From contig NZ_SNVW01000010.1 in assembly GCF_004361695.1 (NCBI RefSeq), positions 62,001 through 126,000 of the forward strand: 64,000 nucleotides of DNA, read 5' to 3'. Position numbers and translations under genes: made by a program. Below, in pieces: positions 60,161-64,000 of this stretch. This DNA comes from Curtobacterium flaccumfaciens (lineage in GTDB: Bacteria; Actinomycetota; Actinomycetes; Actinomycetales; Microbacteriaceae). The number at the start of each line of letters is the position of its first letter. Positions within the stretch are counted from its first letter, which is position 1. The notes under the pieces were generated by a model. It was not told the origin of the DNA, did no database searches, and worked only from the letters and a program-made list of their open reading frames with translations.

Positions 60161-61199
60161 CGAGCTCGTCCTCCTCGGCGCGGTGGACCGTGATGACGCC
60201 CTGCGCCTCGAGCTCCCGGACGGAGCGGACGACCTCGGCGCGCGCCTCCTCGACCTGCGAGACGCGGACCGGGCCCATCGCCAGCAGCTCGTCGTCGAGG
60301 AGTTCGCGGTTGCGCTCGGAGACGTTCGCGCGGATCGTCTCGACCACCGGAGCGGCGGCGCCCTTCATGGCGGTCGCGAGGAGCTTCGAGTCGATGCCGC
60401 GCAGGACCTGCTGGATGTCGCGGGACTCGAGCTTCACGATGTCCTCGAAGGTGAGCATGCGCGAGCGGATGTCCTCGGCGAGCTCCGGGTCGCGCGCTTC
60501 GAGGCCGTCGAGCACGGCCTTCTCGGTGGCGACGTCGGAGCGGTTGATGATCTCGACCAGGGGCGCGATGCCGCCGACGACCTCGACGCTCTCGCGCGGG
60601 GACACCACTGCGCCGGCACGCTGCCGGAGCACCCCGGCGACGATCCCGACCGCTTCCGGGGTTGCGCTGCCCATGGTCGCGAACGCCTGCGCGACGTCGG
60701 TGCGCACCCGCTCGTCGACGCCGGCGAGGACGGCGCTGGCCTGGGCGGGCTTGAGGTGGGCGAGCACGAGGGCGATGGTCTGCGGCAGCTCGCCCTCGAG
60801 CAGGGTGATGACCTGCCCGGGCTCGGCGTCGTCGAGGAAGTCGAACGACTGCCCCGCCAGGTTCGAGGCCAGACGGTCCATCACGCCCGCGGCGCGCTCG
60901 GCCCCGAAGGAGGCCTCGAGGAGCCCGAGCGCGGTCTCCTTGCCGCCGCGCTTCTGCAGCCGGCCGCTCAGGGTCATCCGGTGGAACTCGGTGAGGGTGC
61001 GGTCGACGACGGTGTCCTCGACGCGACGCATCCGGACGATCTCGGCGGAGATCTCCTCCGCCTCGATCTCTGTGAACTGCTTCATCACCTCGGCCGCACG
61101 CTCGGTCTCCATCTGCATGAGGATGAGCGCGACCTTCTGGGCACCGCTGAGCGGTCGGTCGGCGTTGCCGGCGGCGGGCGCCGGGGTCAGGGCGCTCAC
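60153..61199 (-). CDS. fliG: Flagellar motor switch protein FliG
   Basis: This 348-residue rotor protein transmits torque from MotA. The N-terminal domain binds FliF, a middle ELPQT motif (GELPQTIALVLAHL, near 130) links to FliM, and the C-terminal torque domain carries charged residues (about 250-345). The start is GTG. It overlaps fliF by four bases. Confidence 0.96.
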   Translation of the reverse strand: MSALTPAPAAGNADRPLSGAQKVALILMQMETERAAEVMKQFTEIEAEEISAEIVRMRRVEDTVVDRTLTEFHRMTLSGRLQKRGGKETALGLLEASFGAERAAGVMDRLASNLAGQSFDFLDDAEPGQVITLLEGELPQTIALVLAHLKPAQASAVLAGVDERVRTDVAQAFATMGSATPEAVGIVAGVLRQRAGAVVSPRESVEVVGGIAPLVEIINRSDVATEKAVLDGLEARDPELAEDIRSRMLTFEDIVKLESRDIQQVLRGIDSKLLATAMKGAAAPVVETIRANVSERNRELLDDELLAMGPVRVSQVEEARAEVVRSVRELEAQGVITVHRAEEDELVD

Positions 61200-62881
61200 A
61201 CGCTCGCCCGGTCGTCGAGGAGCCCGCGGAGGAGCTCGGCGGTGCGCTTCGGGTCCCGCTCGGCCAGGGCGGAGATGTCCTGGCGGCGACGCTCGGCCGA
61301 GATCTCCTCAGTGGTGAGGACCTCGGTCGGGGCGTCGTCGTGCGGGATGCTCGGCAGCGCCACGGTCGGTGCGTCCCCGGCGCCGAGCGTGGCACGGTCG
61401 TCGGCCCCGTCGACCGCCAGGGGCAGCTGGAAGGTCTCGCCGGCGAAGGCGTCGAGCTCGCCGAGGTCGACGGCCTCGCGCTCCTGCTTCCGGCTGCGGC
61501 GGACCAGGACGACCATGATCGCGATGAGTGCGAGCAGGGCGCCGAGGACGATGCCGGCGGTGCGGATCGACGACCACAGCGACTCCTGCTGGTCGGCCTT
61601 CTGCTGCTCCTCGAGCGCCTTCGTCGCACGGTCGGCGGCGCTGGTGTCGAAGTCCATCGTCGCGACGCGGACCTGGTCGCCGCGGGCGGCGTCGACGCCC
61701 GCGGCAGCGGACACCAGGTCGTTGATGCTCTGCAGGTTCGCGTTCTGCACCGCGTCGGCCTTCGCGTTCAACGCGACCGAGATCGTCTGCCGGTCGAGCC
61801 CGCCGGCGGGCAGCTGCGTGGTCTCGGTGGTGTGGTCGACGGCGTTGTTCTTCGTCGCCGACTCGTTCGTGTAGCCGCCGTCGCCGGTGCCGCTCGCGGT
61901 GCCGTTCGTCCCGTTCGTCCCGCTCGGGACGGCGATGTTGTCGGGGCCGAGGACCCCGGTGGCGCCCTTGCCGGCGGCGGAGCCGGAGCCGTACTGCTCG
62001 GTCGAGGACGACTCGTTGAGCGCCACCGGGCCGGTCGTCGGCGACGTGTAGGACTCGGACGTCCGGGTGCCGGAGTTCTGGTTCATGGTCGCGGACACCA
62101 CGACGCTCGCGTTCCCGACGCCGAGCGTGGTGTCGAGCAGGTCCTGCACCTTCTTGCTCGTCGCCGCGTCGTAGTCGGCCGCCTGGTCGGCGCCGCTGCC
62201 CGTCGCGCCGGTGCCGACGGCGGACAGGGTCTGCCCCTTCGCGTCGACGACGGAGACGTCGGTCGGCTGCATGCCCTCGACGGCCGCGCTCGTCAGGTGC
62301 ACGATCGCCTGGACCTGGTCGGTGCTCAGCTCCGCGCCGTTCTTCGTGGCGATGAACACCGACGCGGTCGGGTCCTTCTCCTCGGAGACGAACACCGTCT
62401 TCTCCGGGATCGCGAGCTGCACGGTGGCGGTCTGCACGCCGTCCATCGCGCCGATGGTCTTGGCGAGCTCGCCCTCCATCGCGCGCTTGTACGTGACGTC
62501 CTGCTGGAACTCGGAGCTCGTCACGCCCATCTTGTCGAGGAGCGAGTACCCGCCCTCGTTCGACGACGGCAGCCCGTTCGACGCGGCCTTGAGGCGCTCC
62601 GAGTACACGGAGCCCTGCGGCACGAGGATCGTCGCGCCGCCGTCGGTGAGCTGGAACGGCACCCCGTCGGTCTGCAGCTGGTCGGTGACGCTCGCGGCGT
62701 CGGTCGCGGCGAGGCCGGTGAACAGCGGCGCGTACGACGCCTTGCCGAGCCAGCTCGCGAGGGCGATGCCGCCGAGGACGAGCGCGGCGATGACGAGGAT
62801 GGCGATGGTGCGCTGGGCGGCGCTGAAGCCCTTGACGTAGGCGGCGAGACGACCGAACAGGTCCTTGACGGCGACGGGCAT
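61196..62881 (-). CDS. fliF: Flagellar MS-ring protein FliF
   Basis: This 561-residue membrane ring protein has helix 1 (about 24-46), two ring-building domains with YscJ-like repeats (about 50-230), a variable periplasmic region (about 290-360) and a second helix (about 435-458). A charged tail follows that binds FliG. The ATG at 62881 overlaps the fliE stop. Confidence 0.96.
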   Translation of the reverse strand: MPVAVKDLFGRLAAYVKGFSAAQRTIAILVIAALVLGGIALASWLGKASYAPLFTGLAATDAASVTDQLQTDGVPFQLTDGGATILVPQGSVYSERLKAASNGLPSSNEGGYSLLDKMGVTSSEFQQDVTYKRAMEGELAKTIGAMDGVQTATVQLAIPEKTVFVSEEKDPTASVFIATKNGAELSTDQVQAIVHLTSAAVEGMQPTDVSVVDAKGQTLSAVGTGATGSGADQAADYDAATSKKVQDLLDTTLGVGNASVVVSATMNQNSGTRTSESYTSPTTGPVALNESSSTEQYGSGSAAGKGATGVLGPDNIAVPSGTNGTNGTASGTGDGGYTNESATKNNAVDHTTETTQLPAGGLDRQTISVALNAKADAVQNANLQSINDLVSAAAGVDAARGDQVRVATMDFDTSAADRATKALEEQQKADQQESLWSSIRTAGIVLGALLALIAIMVVLVRRSRKQEREAVDLGELDAFAGETFQLPLAVDGADDRATLGAGDAPTVALPSIPHDDAPTEVLTTEEISAERRRQDISALAERDPKRTAELLRGLLDDRASV

Positions 62882-63237
62882 CAGGCCTGCATCCTCATGA
62901 TCTCGTTGAAGGCGTCGACGCCCTTGTTGCGGACGGCGGCGACGAGCTCGAGGGTGACCTGTGCACGCGTCGAGGCGATCGTCGCGTCGTGGATGTCGTC
63001 GAGGTTGCCGGTGACGGCCTTGAGCGCGAGCGTCTTCGAGTCGCTCTGCAGCTGCTGGAGGCCGTCGACGGCGTTGCCGAGCGACGCGGCGAAGCCGTCA
63101 CCGGTCGCGCCGGTGCCGGTCGTCGCGCCGGTGCTGCTCGTCGCGCTCGTGCCGACGTCGCTCGACGTGCCGGACACCGAGGTGAGCGCGTTCGTCATCG
63201 CGTTGGTGGTCACACCGTTGACGGCGTCGATGGGCAT
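62881..63237 (-). CDS. fliE: Flagellar MS-ring/rod junction protein FliE
   Basis: This 118-residue small adapter has a Ser/Thr/Gly-rich N-terminus and a conserved C-terminal helix (RAQVTLELVAAVRNKGVDAF and NEIMRMQ, at about 92-117) typical of FliE. The longer frame upstream is a shadow. Confidence 0.93.
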   Translation of the reverse strand: MPIDAVNGVTTNAMTNALTSVSGTSSDVGTSATSSTGATTGTGATGDGFAASLGNAVDGLQQLQSDSKTLALKAVTGNLDDIHDATIASTRAQVTLELVAAVRNKGVDAFNEIMRMQA

Positions 63238-63632
63238 CAGTTCTTCCCGATCTGCAGTGCCGCCTCGTAGGCGGTCTTGGCGCGGTCGACCACGGCGGCG
63301 TTCGCCTGGTAGCCGCGCTGGGCCATGATGAGGTCCGCCATCTGCGTCCCGAGGTCGATGTCCGGCATGCGGACGTAGCCCTCGGCGTTCGCGAGCGGGT
63401 TGTCCGGGTCGTAGGTCACACGGCCGGCGGCGCTGCCGAACGCGGCGCCCTTGACGTAGGCGCCGGAGACGCCGTTGCCCTCCTGCACCTCGACGTAGCG
63501 GGCCTGGAAGGCGCTGTCGTCCATCGACTTCACCGTGTTGACGTTGGCGATGTTGTCCGACACCGCGTCGAGCCACTTGCGGTGCACGGTCATGCCGGTG
63601 CTCGCGATGCCGATCGCGTCGAAGGTCGTCAC
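63237..63632 (-). CDS. flgC: Flagellar proximal rod protein FlgC
   Basis: This 131-residue rod subunit has an N-terminal helix (AIGIASTGMTVHRKWLDAVS) with ANVNTVKS, and a C-terminal DLIMAQRGYQANAAVVD helix that pairs with it. The GTG start overlaps the flgB stop by four bases. Confidence 0.96.
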   Translation of the reverse strand: MTTFDAIGIASTGMTVHRKWLDAVSDNIANVNTVKSMDDSAFQARYVEVQEGNGVSGAYVKGAAFGSAAGRVTYDPDNPLANAEGYVRMPDIDLGTQMADLIMAQRGYQANAAVVDRAKTAYEAALQIGKN

Positions 63633-63973
63633 GAGGTGGTCCGCATCGCCGCGCGGACGCTGGTCAGCTCGGAGTTCATCGCCTGCGACGCGAACTGGTA
63701 GCGGAGCACGGTGTCGACGTTCGAGAGCGTCTCCTCGTCGAGGTTGACGTTGTTCCCGTTCGTGTTCGTCGGCTCGAGGCTACGCGCCACGGTCGGCGTG
63801 GTGCTGCCGCTGCCGTCGACGATCGACTTCGCGAGGGCGTCCTCGAACTGGACCTTCTCGGCGTGGTAGTTCGGCGTGTTGATGTTCGCGACGTTGTTCG
63901 CGATCACGCTCTGGCGCATGGAGAGCCCGTCGAGCGCACTCTGCAGCGCTGCCGACGTCACGGAATCGAACAC
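63629..63973 (-). CDS. flgB: Flagellar proximal rod protein FlgB
   Basis: This 114-residue rod subunit has the N-terminal motif NNVANINTPNYHAEKVQFED and a C-terminal VLRYQFASQAMNSELTSVR helix. The start is GTG with GAGGGGAC upstream. It is the first gene of the basal-body block visible here; the promoter is outside the window. Confidence 0.95.
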   Translation of the reverse strand: MFDSVTSAALQSALDGLSMRQSVIANNVANINTPNYHAEKVQFEDALAKSIVDGSGSTTPTVARSLEPTNTNGNNVNLDEETLSNVDTVLRYQFASQAMNSELTSVRAAMRTTS

Positions 63974-64000
63974 GGTGGACCGTCCCCTCGGTGTGCGACA

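Overview
The window is 64 kb of very GC-rich actinobacterial chromosome. Gene density, frequent GTG starts, 4-base stop/start overlaps, Gram-positive surface proteins and a complete flagellar export and basal-body set point to a motile Microbacteriaceae-like organism. Curtobacterium is a plausible genus, but nothing here proves it.

Layout. 1-6831 (minus): a peptide-type ABC importer operon (binding lipoprotein, two permeases, fused double ATPase) ending in a CocE-type serine hydrolase cut by the window edge. 7076-8708 (plus): a three-gene redox cassette (sulfite-oxidase-like protein, FAD/NAD reductase, small zinc-ribbon protein). 8985-15415: single metabolic or regulatory genes (GAF-ANTAR regulator, fatty-acid desaturase, VOC protein, ice-binding-like surface protein, GNAT) and five tRNAs, including a Gly-Cys-Val array. 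15514-21295 (plus): an SMC-like jetA-jetB-jetC (Wadjet/MksFEB) operon with no jetD nuclease gene beside it; a 551-bp block of palindromic repeats follows. 21847-26065: small proteins, a POT-family peptide transporter and an acyl-CoA oxidase-like enzyme.

26102-63973 (minus) is the flagellar locus, in two blocks. The first-transcribed block (63973 to 53453) is flgB-flgC-fliE-fliF-fliG-fliH-fliI-fliJ-NlpC/P60-fliK-flgD-flgE. The second (36768 to 26102) is flbD-motA-motB-fliM-fliN-fliO-fliP-fliQ-fliR-flhB-flhA-flhF-like-csrA. About 16.7 kb of unrelated genes separate them. These are a DUF4397/class F sortase/ECF sigma/anti-sigma operon, an HTH-MurA-like fusion, a Na+/H+ antiporter, DoxX, an MTA/SAH nucleosidase, an SDR, a cluster with a sulfatase remnant, HAD hydrolase and DUF1269 protein, a ferric-reductase-like/FMN-binding/ApbE flavin set, a two-component system and a VIT1-type transporter. 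No flagellin, hook-associated or fliL gene is visible.

A second theme is repeats. A short palindromic element (core GCCTGGAGGCGCGG) occurs at ten places, several inside genes. A second palindrome (GAGATCGCACTT) occurs three times, once in frame inside fliK. Several intergenic regions carry short tandem repeats.
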